From assembly GCA_905370385.1 (NCBI GenBank), contig CAJPKN010000028.1, positions 1-15,598 of the forward strand: a stretch of 15,598 nt of DNA. Direction: 5' to 3'. The notes under the pieces were generated by a model that was given only the letters and a program-made list of their open reading frames with translations, had not been told where the DNA came from and made no database searches. Both the position numbers and the translations under genes were made by a program. Source of the DNA: Stomatobaculum longum. GTDB lineage: Bacteria; Bacillota; Clostridia; Lachnospirales; Lachnospiraceae. Positions within the stretch are counted from its first letter, which is position 1. Each line of letters opens with the position of its first letter. Positions 1 through 7,368 of the stretch are shown here, in pieces.

Positions 1-573
1 AAATGCCCGAAAACGGGGGCAGTAGCGGAGCGGCAGAGCAAAGCGGAGACAGAGCTCCCGTTTTTCCGTTACCACCCGCACCCGCTGGAGACCGGAATTT
101 TCGAAGCCTCCAAGGAGGGCGTTGTATGTGAATGTTGCGGGAAGCAGACGCATATCTTTTACAACGGACCGTTTTATGCAATTTCCGATGCAGATTGTTT
201 TTGTCCGGACTGCATTGCAAGCGGAGAAGCAGCCCGGAAATTTGACGGGGCGTTTCAGGATGAATATTCCGTCGACGAAGGGGTCGAGGATCCCGCGCGT
301 CTCGATGAGCTGATTCACCGCACGCCGGGCTACATCGGCTGGCAGCAGGAGCACTGGCGCGCCCACTGCGGCGATTTCTGTGCCTACCTCGGCGACGTGG
401 GCGCAAAGGAAATGAAGACACAGGGTGTGCTGGAAGAAGTATTGGAGGATCCCATGTGGGATGAGAACGAAAAGCAGTGGATACGGGAGTCCGTAAACGG
501 CGGTTCCATGCAGTGCTACCTGTTCCGCTGCCTGCACTGCGGAAAGCACATGGTCTGGATGGACTTTGACTGA
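1..573 (+). CDS. CbrC family (UPF0167) protein, 5'-truncated by window edge
   Basis: The frame is open from base 1 to a TGA at 571-573, giving 190 residues with no start codon in the window. The residues around LPFFRYHPHPLETG, the cysteine clusters CECCGK and CFCPDC, the segment TPGYIGWQQEHW and the C-terminal CLHCGK pair are the pattern I recognise from the CbrC/UPF0167 family, whose E. coli member is about 195 residues and affects colicin M tolerance under CreBC control. The biochemical function is unknown. The paired cysteines suggest zinc binding (inference). At least 20 residues, including a KCPKTG segment, precede the usual family start, so the protein may carry an N-terminal extension or extra domain to the left. 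The next gene follows after 42 bp with no terminator between, so cotranscription is possible. Confidence 0.8.
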   Translation, partial: KCPKTGAVAERQSKAETELPFFRYHPHPLETGIFEASKEGVVCECCGKQTHIFYNGPFYAISDADCFCPDCIASGEAARKFDGAFQDEYSVDEGVEDPARLDELIHRTPGYIGWQQEHWRAHCGDFCAYLGDVGAKEMKTQGVLEEVLEDPMWDENEKQWIRESVNGGSMQCYLFRCLHCGKHMVWMDFD

Positions 574-615
574 GCTGCCGTGCGAGCGGAAATGTTCGAT
601 GAGAAAGAAGGCAGG

Positions 616-1170
616 ATGATACAAATTGCACACGTAGATTCTCCGCTTGGGATGTTGGCCCTTGCGAGCGCCGACGGGATAACACTTTCGGGACTCTGGA
701 TTGACGGACAGAAATACGACCGTGCGCTCTTAAAAGGCGAAACCGTAGAGGAATGTACGACAGACGAACTCCCGATTTTTCGGGAGACTCTGCGCTGGCT
801 GGAACTCTATTTTTCGGGGCGGGAGCCGAATTTTTACCCGCGGCTTTCATTCAGCGGCTCCGATTTTCGAAAGGCGATAGCGCGGGAGATGTTAGCGGTC
901 CCCTACGGACAGACGGCGAGCTATAAGGAGCTTGCGGCGCGGCTTGCCGCAAAAGAGGGGAAGGTCTTTATTTCCCCCCATGCGACCGGCGGCGCGGTTG
1001 CGCATAACCCTTTGCTCATCCTGATTCCCTGTCACCGCATCATCGCGGCAGACGGTCGCTTGAGCGGTTATGCGGGCGGAATCGAGAAGAAGATATATTT
1101 GCTTAAGCTGGAACAGGCAGCGCTGAATTTACAAAAATGTAATACATCGAAAGAAAAGATTCGGATATAA
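616..1170 (+). CDS. ogt: Methylated-DNA--[protein]-cysteine S-methyltransferase
   Basis: This suicide DNA-repair protein moves an alkyl group from O6-alkylguanine (or O4-alkylthymine) to its own cysteine. It is 184 residues, normal for Ogt/MGMT. The N-terminal ribonuclease-H-like part (about 1-80) is followed by the DNA-binding helix-turn-helix segment VPYGQTASYKELA (95-107) and the active site IPCHRII (137-143) with acceptor Cys139. The GYAGGIEKK segment that closes the active site follows. A GTG at 580 would add 12 residues. I chose ATG 616 because AAGGCAGG lies directly upstream and MIQIAHVDSPLG is a typical family N-terminus. The position of the MGMT arginine finger is His122 here. The stop overlaps a TATAAT box that probably belongs to the next gene. 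Confidence 0.93.
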   Translation: MIQIAHVDSPLGMLALASADGITLSGLWIDGQKYDRALLKGETVEECTTDELPIFRETLRWLELYFSGREPNFYPRLSFSGSDFRKAIAREMLAVPYGQTASYKELAARLAAKEGKVFISPHATGGAVAHNPLLILIPCHRIIAADGRLSGYAGGIEKKIYLLKLEQAALNLQKCNTSKEKIRI

Positions 1171-1171
1171 T
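1166..1171 (+). promoter_or_regulatory. Candidate -10 box for the lipoprotein gene
   Basis: A perfect TATAAT overlaps the ogt stop codon, 67 bp before the lipoprotein start. The -35 region 16-18 bp upstream (around 1142-1149, ATACATCG) is poor, so this is a partial promoter match only. Transcription would start near 1178, leaving a leader of about 60 nt that contains the hairpin at 1197-1215. Confidence 0.4.
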
Positions 1172-1196
1172 AACAAATGTTATCGGCTACGGAAGC

Positions 1197-1215
1197 GCCG
1201 CAGTACAGCTGCGGC
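1197..1215 (+). other. Leader hairpin before the lipoprotein gene
   Basis: GCCGCAG and CTGCGGC form a perfect 7-bp inverted repeat around the 5-base loop TACAG. No T-run follows, so it is not an intrinsic terminator. It would sit in the 5' leader of the lipoprotein mRNA, about 12 nt before the AAGGGAG ribosome-binding site, and could stabilise the RNA or tune initiation. Confidence 0.45.
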
Positions 1216-1237
1216 AAGAGGATGAAGGGAGTTTGAC

Positions 1238-2722
1238 ATGAAGAAGAGACAGAAGGCGGTTTTACTTTCACTTTCTCTGGCGACGGCACTGGCGGTTTCC
1301 GGCTGCGGCGGCAAAAAGTCCGGGTCAAAGTCCATCGATGGGAGCGCTGCGGCGCAGTCGGAAGCATCGAACGCGGGGAGCGGCGAAGAGACCAAGGCGA
1401 GCGACGGAGGAAGTGCATCCGGCGGGACAAATGCAGCGAGCAAGGCGAGCGAAGAGGACAGCAAGTTCCCGACCGAGGTGAGAGCGGCGTTCACGGAGCT
1501 CCGAGATGTCAACTATGACGAGAAGAAGAGCAGCGCAAAGAAGCCGGAGGGCGAAGTCTTGACGCTCACGTCGGGACCTGTCACGGCGGAACTTCCGGCC
1601 AAGGGCTTTCAGCGCTCCAACGATCCGGAGCAGGCCAATTACGAGGTCTGGGCGGTCACGGAGGACGGCCAGGGACGCGCCGCGACGATCACGCTCGAGG
1701 TGACGGCGGGCCAGGGATCCGGTGTGCGGCGCGGCGCCGACCGCGTGCGTTCGCTCGAGACCGGCTACAGCTACCAAGATTACACGGACATGAAGGCCAA
1801 GGTCATCAATGTGGGGAAGCAAAAGTGGCTTCGCCTTTCCTATCGCTCGGACAGAGGGACGGGGCAGAGCCGGGTGGTTCGGGACTTTGTCGACTACATC
1901 GGCTTTCTCGCAAACCGCGAGGTAGTGCTTCGCTTTGAATACGGCACGACTGCGGAGGAATACAGGGGAAGAACCGAGTCTCCCTTCACCGAGGAACTGA
2001 TGGAGCAGATGGTGAATTCCGTCGCGACGGTTCCGGTGAACGAGTATAAGCCCGCCGGCATCGACTTAACGCCCTATGTCGACAAGGAAAATGTGAAGCC
2101 GAATACCGTGACCGGCGTGGAGGAATATTTACAGCCGGTGCCGCTGAGCCTCGATGCGGGCGAACTCAAGAAGATGCGGAAGGGTGTCAGATTACTCGGA
2201 GATGCGTATCTGGAAAAGATGAAGGAACTCGACTTGAGCGCGGTGGAGGACTGCTCCTCGTTCAGCGGCGAAACCGTGGTGCTCCATGGCAACGAAGACA
2301 ATGAAAGCATCTCGATTCGACTTCCCGCGCAGTTTAACTCGAGTCAGAACGGACCGCTCTATCACCGTCACTTAAACGTTGCGGACTATAACACCGAATC
2401 CTACATCGAGGTCACGACCGAGGTGAACAGCGGAAACGCGCTCGAGAGATCCATTTTCAGCGCGAATGCCTACATCTCGCAGTTTATCGAGGCCGAGCAG
2501 GTGGGCGTTCAGGTCTACGGCGACAAGCCCTTCTTTGTGACCCTGCAGCTGGATAAGAGCACCGAGCCCTTCGGAAAACTCCTCAAGAAGAAGGCAATCC
2601 TCTGCGTGCACAACACCCTTGTCACGGTGCAATTTGTGGGACGCGGAGAGGAACTCACTTCGTTTACGGAGGGAGAAATCGAGGTGCTCAAGTCGATTGC
2701 CGTAAACGGAACCGGCGAATAA
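1238..2722 (+). CDS. Putative lipoprotein of unknown function with two similar domains
   Basis: This is a 494-residue exported protein. The N-terminus has a basic start (MKKRQK), a hydrophobic stretch and the lipobox AVSGC, so Cys23 is the expected lipidation site. A disordered linker rich in Ser, Gly, Ala and Glu (about 24-75) follows, as is common for surface lipoproteins of Gram-positive bacteria. The rest looks like two copies of one beta-rich domain, about 105-265 and 345-490. Each has an 'ELPAKGF'/'RLPAQF' segment, a strand ending ITLEVTAG or IEVTTEVNSG, and a closing helix with FTEELMEQMVNSVATV or FTEGEIEVLKSIAV. The layout recalls PsbP/DUF1795-type lipoproteins, but this is an impression and I assign no function. 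Start ATG 1238 has AAGGGAG 5 bases upstream. No terminator separates it from the recA promoter region. Confidence 0.8.
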   Translation: MKKRQKAVLLSLSLATALAVSGCGGKKSGSKSIDGSAAAQSEASNAGSGEETKASDGGSASGGTNAASKASEEDSKFPTEVRAAFTELRDVNYDEKKSSAKKPEGEVLTLTSGPVTAELPAKGFQRSNDPEQANYEVWAVTEDGQGRAATITLEVTAGQGSGVRRGADRVRSLETGYSYQDYTDMKAKVINVGKQKWLRLSYRSDRGTGQSRVVRDFVDYIGFLANREVVLRFEYGTTAEEYRGRTESPFTEELMEQMVNSVATVPVNEYKPAGIDLTPYVDKENVKPNTVTGVEEYLQPVPLSLDAGELKKMRKGVRLLGDAYLEKMKELDLSAVEDCSSFSGETVVLHGNEDNESISIRLPAQFNSSQNGPLYHRHLNVADYNTESYIEVTTEVNSGNALERSIFSANAYISQFIEAEQVGVQVYGDKPFFVTLQLDKSTEPFGKLLKKKAILCVHNTLVTVQFVGRGEELTSFTEGEIEVLKSIAVNGTGE

Positions 2723-2731
2723 GAGTTTCGC

Positions 2732-2760
2732 TTGCAAAATTTGCCGGAAGCGGGTAAACT
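2732..2760 (+). promoter_or_regulatory. Probable recA promoter
   Basis: TTGCAA (2732-2737) and TAAACT (2755-2760) are separated by exactly 17 bp, each matching 4 of 6 sigma-A consensus bases. A start site near 2767 would fall at the edge of the first LexA-type box, the expected layout for an SOS-repressed promoter. The element begins 9 bp after the lipoprotein stop codon. Confidence 0.55.
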
Positions 2761-2766
2761 GAAAAC

Positions 2767-2795
2767 AGAACAAAAGTTCGCGGAACAAATGTTTG
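2767..2795 (+). promoter_or_regulatory. Two tandem LexA (SOS) boxes upstream of recA
   Basis: The Gram-positive LexA operator is CGAACRNRYGTTYG. Box 1 (2767-2780) is AGAACAAAAGTTCG, with perfect GAAC-N4-GTTC half-sites and 12 of 14 positions fitting. Box 2 (2782-2795) is GGAACAAATGTTTG, with 13 of 14 fitting. Their centres are 15 bp apart. Both lie just downstream of the probable -10, so bound LexA would block initiation or early elongation and be released after DNA damage. Confidence 0.72.
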
Positions 2796-2837
2796 CAAAA
2801 CGGTTCCCGCGATTTGACTTGAGAGAAGAGGTGCGGT

Positions 2838-3899
2838 ATGGATCAGGATGCAAAGAGACGGGCGCTGGACGAAGCGTTAAAGCAGATTGAAAAGGATTTC
2901 GGCAAGGGCGCGGTCATGAAACTCGGCGACCCGAGCAATATGATGAGTGTCGAGACCACGCCGACCGGATCGCTGAGCTTAGATCTCGCGCTGGGACTCG
3001 GCGGCATTCCGAAGGGACGTATCATCGAGGTCTACGGACCGGAGTCCTCCGGTAAGACCACGGTCGCGCTGCACATGGTTGCGGAAGTGCAGAAGCGCGG
3101 CGGCATTGCGGGCTTTATCGATGCCGAGCACGCACTGGATCCGGTCTACGCAAAGAACATCGGGGTCGATGTCGACAACCTCTACATCTCCCAGCCGGAC
3201 ACCGGTGAGCAGGCGCTCGAGATCACCGAGACCATGGTGCGAAGCGGTGCCGTGGACATCATCATTGTGGACTCGGTTGCGGCGCTGGTGCCGAAGGCGG
3301 AGATTGAGGGCGATATGGGAGATCTCCACGTGGGTCTCCAGGCGCGTCTCATGAGCCAGGCGCTCCGTAAGCTCACGAGCATTGTCAGCAATACGAACAG
3401 CACCGTAGTCTTTATTAACCAGCTGCGCGAGAAGATCGGCGTCATGTTCGGCAGCCCCGAGACCACGACGGGCGGAAGAGCGCTTAAGTTCTACTCCTCG
3501 GTGCGTCTGGATGTCCGCAAAATCGATGTCTTAAAGCAGGGCGGCGAGATTGTGGGTACGCGCGTCCGCGTGAAAGTTGTGAAGAATAAGATTGCGCCGC
3601 CGTTTAAGGAGATTGAGTTCGATATCATGTTCGGCAAGGGCATCTCGAAGGAGGGCGATATTCTGGACCTCGCGGTCAAGGAAAATATCGTCGAAAAGAG
3701 CGGCGCCTGGTTCTCCTACGAGGGCAATAAAATAGGCCAGGGTCGTGAGAACGCCAAGGGCTTCCTGCAGGAACACCCGGAAATTTCGGTTGAAATCGAG
3801 AATCGCGTGCGCGAGGCGCATGGACTGACACCCGTAGATACGACAGGAATTTCGGCCGGTAAGGCGGAAGCCATAGAGGAGCGGGAAGCGGAAGTATGA
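2838..3899 (+). CDS. recA: Recombinase RecA
   Basis: RecA is the ATP-dependent strand-exchange protein that forms filaments on single-stranded DNA, drives homologous recombination and triggers LexA self-cleavage. The 353 residues are full length with no intein. Visible motifs are the Walker A GPESSGKT (67-74), [10 protein letters not shown] (93-102), Walker B IIIVDS (141-146), the L1 region around EGDMGD (157-162), [10 protein letters not shown] (192-201) and the L2 segment GSPETTTGG (205-213). The C-terminus is acidic, as usual. ATG 2838 follows an AGAGAAGAGGTG ribosome-binding site. Expression is probably LexA-controlled through the two upstream boxes. The stop codon overlaps the start of recX (ATGA), so recX is translationally coupled. 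Confidence 0.99.
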   Translation: MDQDAKRRALDEALKQIEKDFGKGAVMKLGDPSNMMSVETTPTGSLSLDLALGLGGIPKGRIIEVYGPESSGKTTVALHMVAEVQKRGGIAGFIDAEHALDPVYAKNIGVDVDNLYISQPDTGEQALEITETMVRSGAVDIIIVDSVAALVPKAEIEGDMGDLHVGLQARLMSQALRKLTSIVSNTNSTVVFINQLREKIGVMFGSPETTTGGRALKFYSSVRLDVRKIDVLKQGGEIVGTRVRVKVVKNKIAPPFKEIEFDIMFGKGISKEGDILDLAVKENIVEKSGAWFSYEGNKIGQGRENAKGFLQEHPEISVEIENRVREAHGLTPVDTTGISAGKAEAIEEREAEV

Positions 3900-4504
3900 C
3901 GATTACGGAAATTCTTCCGCTCGGCACGAAAAAAAGCAAAGTCCTCACGGATGAGGACTTTGCTTTTTCGCTTTACCGGGGGGAAATTAAAAAAATGGAC
4001 TTGGAAGTCGGGAAAGAACTCACGGAGGACTTCCTGAAGACGGAACTCTATCCCCTGCTCATTCGGCGGAGCCGGGAGCGTCTGCTCTATCTCTTAAAGC
4101 AGAGGGATTACACCGAGGCGGAACTGCGTCGAAAATTTCGCGAAGGCTTTTATCCGGAAGAAATCGCGGAACTTGCGCTCGACTACGGGCGCAGTCTTCG
4201 CTATGTGGACGACAGACGCGTCGCGGAGACCTATATCAGGACACGGAGCGGGGAAAAGAGCGCCCGCTATATAAAGACCGCCCTCCGAAACCGCGGGGTC
4301 GACAAGGAACTCATCGAAGAGTTACTCGAAGCCGAGGCACCGGACGAAAGCGCACAAATCTGTCGGGAACTTAAGAAACGGCGCTACTCCACCGAACTCG
4401 ACAACAAGGCGGAACAGCGTATTTATGCAGCTCTCCTGCGTAAGGGCTATACTTACGGCGCGATTCGGGATGCAATACGTACTTATACTTGCGATAATTC
4501 TTAA
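3896..4504 (+). CDS. recX: Regulatory protein RecX
   Basis: RecX binds RecA filaments and usually restrains RecA activity. The 202-residue protein is helical, with an N-terminal region ([10 protein letters not shown]...[10 protein letters not shown]) typical of Firmicutes RecX and then the repeated three-helix units, for example [22 protein letters not shown] (60-81, given as positions because it is a long segment), [17 protein letters not shown] (101-117) and [22 protein letters not shown] as the last helical unit (173-194). The start overlaps the recA stop by 4 bp (ATGA) and has no good ribosome-binding site of its own, so translation probably depends on terminating recA ribosomes. Unusually, codons 12-25 encode a perfect 17-bp hairpin followed by a T-rich run (3931-3972), which may limit recX transcription. 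A start at ATG 3994 would avoid the hairpin but would remove the conserved N-terminus. Confidence 0.93.
   Translation: MTITEILPLGTKKSKVLTDEDFAFSLYRGEIKKMDLEVGKELTEDFLKTELYPLLIRRSRERLLYLLKQRDYTEAELRRKFREGFYPEEIAELALDYGRSLRYVDDRRVAETYIRTRSGEKSARYIKTALRNRGVDKELIEELLEAEAPDESAQICRELKKRRYSTELDNKAEQRIYAALLRKGYTYGAIRDAIRTYTCDNS
3931..3972 (+). terminator. Terminator-like hairpin inside recX (possible attenuator)
   Basis: Bases 3931-3947 and 3952-3968 are exact reverse complements: a 17-bp perfect stem with the tetraloop CGGA (3948-3951). The GC-containing core GCAAAGTCCTCA / TGAGGACTTTGC (12 bp) is flanked by A5 on the left and T5-CGC-TTT on the right, the shape of an intrinsic terminator. It begins 32 bp after the recA stop but lies wholly within recX codons 12-25. 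Ribosomes translating recX would prevent folding; without coupled translation, transcripts would tend to end here, giving recA-only mRNA. Confidence 0.6.
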
Positions 4505-4524
4505 GATTTGCTAGTATATTCATA

Positions 4525-4552
4525 TTGCCATGAAATCGAAGCGCAATATAGG
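4525..4552 (+). promoter_or_regulatory. Candidate rny promoter with overlapping dyad
   Basis: TTGCCA (4525-4530, 5 of 6) and TATAGG (4547-4552, 4 of 6) are 16 bp apart. The 7-base arms ATATTGC (4522-4528) and GCAATAT (4543-4549) form an inverted repeat overlapping both hexamers, so a repressor site is conceivable. An alternative promoter is TTGCGA (4489-4494) with TAGTAT (4512-4517) at 17 bp, overlapping the end of recX. There is no terminator between recX and rny, so readthrough is also possible. Confidence 0.4.
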
Positions 4553-4591
4553 GAAAAATTGTACCATGAAAACTGAATAAGGAGGTGCTCT

Positions 4592-6139
4592 GTGTCACAA
4601 ATCATCATTGCAGTTGTCATTACGGCGGTGATTGTGGCTTTTTTGAGCTGGAATCTTGCGATTGCATATCGGAAGCGTACTTATGAAAGCAAGATCGGCA
4701 GCGCGGAGGTGAAATCCCGCGAGATCATCGAAGAAGCCTTGAAAACTGCGGAGACAAAGAAGCGCGAGGCCATGTTGGAAGCCAAGGAAGAAGCGCTCCG
4801 GACCAAGAATGAACTGGAGCGGGAAACCAAGGAGCGTCGCGCGGAGTTGCAGCACTATGAGAATCGTGTCCTCAGCAAGGAGGAGAATCTCGACAAGAAG
4901 CAGAATGCGCTTGAAAAGAGAGAGCAGACCTTGCAGCAGAAAGAGGAGAGCATTGCGGCGAGAAGCCGTGAGGTGGATTCTCTCTACGACAGAGGGATGG
5001 AAGAGCTGGAGCGCATTGCCGGACTCTCGGTGGAGCAGGCGAAGGAATTCCTGCTTCGTTCGATTGAGGACGATGTGAAGCATGACAAGGCGCGTATGAT
5101 CCGCGACCTTGAGAGCGCCGCAAAGGAAGAGGCAGATAAGAAGGCGAAGGAGTATGTGGTGAGCGCAATTCAGCGTTGCGCCGCAGACAGCGTCGCGGAA
5201 TCCACGGTCTCGGTGGTACAGTTGCCGAACGACGAGATGAAGGGACGTATCATCGGCCGCGAGGGCAGAAACATCCGCACCCTTGAGCAGCTGACCGGTG
5301 TGGAACTGATAGTCGACGACACGCCGGAAGCGGTCGTGCTCTCGGGCTTTGACCCGGTGCGCCGTGAAATCGCGAAGGTTGCGCTTGAGAAGCTGATTAA
5401 CGACGGCCGCATTCACCCCGCGCGCATCGAAGAGATGGTTGAGAAGGCGCAGCGCGAGGTCGATACCCGCATGCGTGAAGCGGGCGAGGCTGCGGTGCTC
5501 GAAGTCGGCGTACACGGCATTCATCCGGAGCTTGTGAAGCTCATCGGGCGCATGCGCTACCGCACGAGCTACGGTCAGAACGCCCTGCGTCATTCAATCG
5601 AGGTCGCGGAACTGTCCGGCATACTGGCGGCGGAAGTGGGCGTCGACGTGCGCATGGCGAAGCGCGCGGGTCTTCTGCACGATGTCGGCAAGGCGGTCGA
5701 CCACGAGATCGAGGGCTCCCATGTGCAGCTCGGCGTGGAACTCTGCCGTAAGTACAAGGAGAACCAGATTGTCATCAACACGGTGGAATCTCACCACGGC
5801 GATGTCGAGCCGGAGAGTCTCATCGCATGTATCGTCCAGGCCGCGGATACCATTTCGGCGGCGCGTCCGGGCGCAAGACGTGAGACCATTGAGACTTATA
5901 CGAACCGTCTCGCGCAGCTTGAGGAAATCACGAATTCCTTTGAGGGCGTTGAGAAGTCCTTTGCGGTGCAGGCGGGCCGTGAGGTGCGCATCATGGTTGT
6001 TCCGGAGAAGGTCACGGACGACGACATGGTCATACTCGCGCACAATGTCGCAAAGCGCATTGAGCAGGAGATGCAGTACCCGGGCCAGATTCGCGTCAAT
6101 GTGATTCGCGAATCCCGCGTCCAGGACACGGCAAAATAA
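4592..6139 (+). CDS. rny: Ribonuclease Y
   Basis: RNase Y is the membrane-anchored endonuclease that starts decay of much mRNA in Firmicutes and works with degradosome-like partners. The 515 residues match the family's usual length of about 520. One N-terminal membrane helix (about 3-25) is followed by a long charged coiled coil (about 30-195), a KH RNA-binding domain with [12 protein letters not shown] (218-229), and an HD metal-dependent phosphohydrolase domain with His334, the HD pair His363-Asp364, the SHHGD motif (400-404) and Asp419. The start is GTG 4592, supported by a near-perfect AAGGAGGTG site 5 bases upstream. The gene is followed directly by a strong terminator. The recA-rny neighbourhood recurs in many Firmicutes. 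Confidence 0.98.
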   Translation: MSQIIIAVVITAVIVAFLSWNLAIAYRKRTYESKIGSAEVKSREIIEEALKTAETKKREAMLEAKEEALRTKNELERETKERRAELQHYENRVLSKEENLDKKQNALEKREQTLQQKEESIAARSREVDSLYDRGMEELERIAGLSVEQAKEFLLRSIEDDVKHDKARMIRDLESAAKEEADKKAKEYVVSAIQRCAADSVAESTVSVVQLPNDEMKGRIIGREGRNIRTLEQLTGVELIVDDTPEAVVLSGFDPVRREIAKVALEKLINDGRIHPARIEEMVEKAQREVDTRMREAGEAAVLEVGVHGIHPELVKLIGRMRYRTSYGQNALRHSIEVAELSGILAAEVGVDVRMAKRAGLLHDVGKAVDHEIEGSHVQLGVELCRKYKENQIVINTVESHHGDVEPESLIACIVQAADTISAARPGARRETIETYTNRLAQLEEITNSFEGVEKSFAVQAGREVRIMVVPEKVTDDDMVILAHNVAKRIEQEMQYPGQIRVNVIRESRVQDTAK

Positions 6140-6149
6140 AATTGCGGGA

Positions 6150-6192
6150 GACTCCCGCGCCCAAGTTTTTTGCGGGCGCGGGGGTCTTTTTT
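6150..6192 (+). terminator. Rho-independent terminator of rny
   Basis: GACTCCCGCGCCC (6150-6162) pairs with GGGCGCGGGGGTC (6174-6186) in a 13-bp stem with one G-U pair and an 11-base loop, followed by six T (6187-6192). It starts 10 bp after the rny stop. A smaller overlapping hairpin (GCGGG 6144-6148 with CCCGC 6154-6158) would use part of the same left arm. Confidence 0.9.
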
Positions 6193-6225
6193 GACAAATG
6201 TCATAAAAATGTAAGCGGTTTGTTA

Positions 6226-6254
6226 TTGACGATATAGCGGTTATCGGGTATCCT
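6226..6254 (+). promoter_or_regulatory. Probable promoter of the secreted repeat protein gene
   Basis: TTGACG (6226-6231, 5 of 6) and TATCCT (6249-6254, 4 of 6) are separated by 17 bp, downstream of the rny terminator. Transcription starting near 6261 gives a leader of about 108 nt, in which I see no stable hairpin or recognisable riboswitch. Confidence 0.5.
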
Positions 6255-6368
6255 ATAGGCAGTCCCGATTAGAAGAAGTGTAGAAAAAGTTGACGTTTGA
6301 AGCGTAGAGTTCTATTCACATTTTCCGACCGGACAAATTTCAGAGCGATTCATAAGGGGGAAATGACA

Positions 6369-7349
6369 ATGAAACATGTCGTAAAGGGAACCGTTCTCGC
6401 GGGAGCTTTGGTGCTCCTCACAGCTGCATTGGGTTTGACCGCATATGCGAAAGAGAAGGCAATTAAGAGTGTCGGCCTTAAGGTGACCGGAACCGTGCAT
6501 GCGGGAACGCCGCACGGCGATGAGCAGCTTGAATTTAAGCCGGTCAGCAACCGTTACTCGGTGAACAGCTTCGAGGTGCTGAACGAGGGCGGATCCTGGC
6601 AGGCTACCGATGTCCCGACCTTCCGTGTTCGCCTGCAGGCTGAGGACGGCTGCTACTTCCGGGTCAACGCTGCGAGCCAGATTCATCTGGAGGGCGCAGA
6701 ATATGTGAGCGCAACGCGTGAAGACAACGCTTACGCATTGGTGATTGATCTGAAGCTTCCGAGCCTTGAGCAGCAGGCTTCCAGAATCAACGAGGCTTAC
6801 CTTGAGGGGACCACGGCAAGCTGGACCGAGTCTCTCGGCGCAGGCAGCTACGAGGTGAAGTTTAAGAGAGGTAACACGACGCTCGGCGGTGTGCAGATGG
6901 TGCAGGGTCAGTCTCTCGATGTTTCGAAGTACATGACCAAGGCAGGCACCTACTCCTTCCAGGTTCGCGGCGTGAGCGCAATGAACCCGGACTACCGCGG
7001 ACCGTGGGCAAGCTCCAACGAGATTTCGGTGAGCGAAGAGACTGCGGCGGCGCAGAGAGCAAAGAACGCAACTGAGGAGAGCGCGGGAACCTGGCTGCAG
7101 AACGGCGGCAAGTGGAGCTTCCGTCTTCCGAACGGCGAGCTCGTGAAGAGCAGCTGGAGAAGAATCAACAACGAGTGGTACATTTTCGACGAAAACGGCA
7201 ACATGATCACCGGCTGGTTCAAGGACGGCGACAACTGGTACTACTTCGATGAGACGAACGGCAACATGTTCTACAACCGCATGAGCCCGGACGGCTACCA
7301 GCTCGACATCAACGGTGTCTGGGTTGCACCGCTGGCAAGCGCACAGTAA
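6369..7349 (+). CDS. Secreted protein with C-terminal choline-binding-type (cell wall) repeats
   Basis: The 326-residue product begins with a classic signal peptide: a Lys-containing N-terminus, a hydrophobic core, and a likely cut after Ala27 (LTAYA|KEK). Residues about 28-150 are beta-rich and not recognised. About 150-225 resembles a fibronectin-III-like domain (YEVKFKRG, TYSFQVRGVSA). Residues 240-326 hold aromatic/Gly repeats of the cell-wall/choline-binding type: GTWLQNGGKW, GELVKSSWRRINNEWYIFD, GNMITGWFKDGDNWYYFD and a degenerate last unit. These usually anchor proteins non-covalently to teichoic-acid choline or other wall polymer. No catalytic domain is seen. ATG 6363 is an alternative start, but ATG 6369 lies 8 bases after AAGGGGG, a better spacing. 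The gene is a single transcription unit between two terminators. Confidence 0.82.
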   Translation: MKHVVKGTVLAGALVLLTAALGLTAYAKEKAIKSVGLKVTGTVHAGTPHGDEQLEFKPVSNRYSVNSFEVLNEGGSWQATDVPTFRVRLQAEDGCYFRVNAASQIHLEGAEYVSATREDNAYALVIDLKLPSLEQQASRINEAYLEGTTASWTESLGAGSYEVKFKRGNTTLGGVQMVQGQSLDVSKYMTKAGTYSFQVRGVSAMNPDYRGPWASSNEISVSEETAAAQRAKNATEESAGTWLQNGGKWSFRLPNGELVKSSWRRINNEWYIFDENGNMITGWFKDGDNWYYFDETNGNMFYNRMSPDGYQLDINGVWVAPLASAQ

Positions 7350-7368
7350 AACTGAGACAGATATTCAA

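Noticed and set aside
122..313. 63-residue plus-strand open frame near the window start
   Set aside because: It overlaps the CbrC-family frame, whose cysteine motifs and full-length reading are far better supported.
3994..4504. Downstream recX start (ATG 3994) that would turn the intragenic hairpin into a simple intergenic terminator
   Set aside because: Residues 1-33 match the usual RecX N-terminus and the ATGA overlap with recA is typical, so the longer protein is more likely.
4595..5593. Long open frame on the minus strand (332 residues) opposite rny
   Set aside because: It is antisense to the strongly supported RNase Y gene, resembles no family, and arises from GC-skewed codon positions.
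6191..6196. Perfect TTGACA just after the rny terminator T-run
   Set aside because: No acceptable -10 lies 16-18 bp downstream (sequence AAGCGG); the TTGACG/TATCCT pair at 6226-6254 is a better promoter.
6193..6202. Small dyad GACA-AA-TGTC after the rny terminator
   Set aside because: Arms of 4-5 bp are expected by chance in this AT-rich stretch and no link to a promoter is clear.
6297..6368. Upstream start codons for the secreted repeat protein
   Set aside because: They would place 22-24 charged residues before a normal signal peptide, and the ribosome-binding site AAGGGGG is best spaced for ATG 6369.
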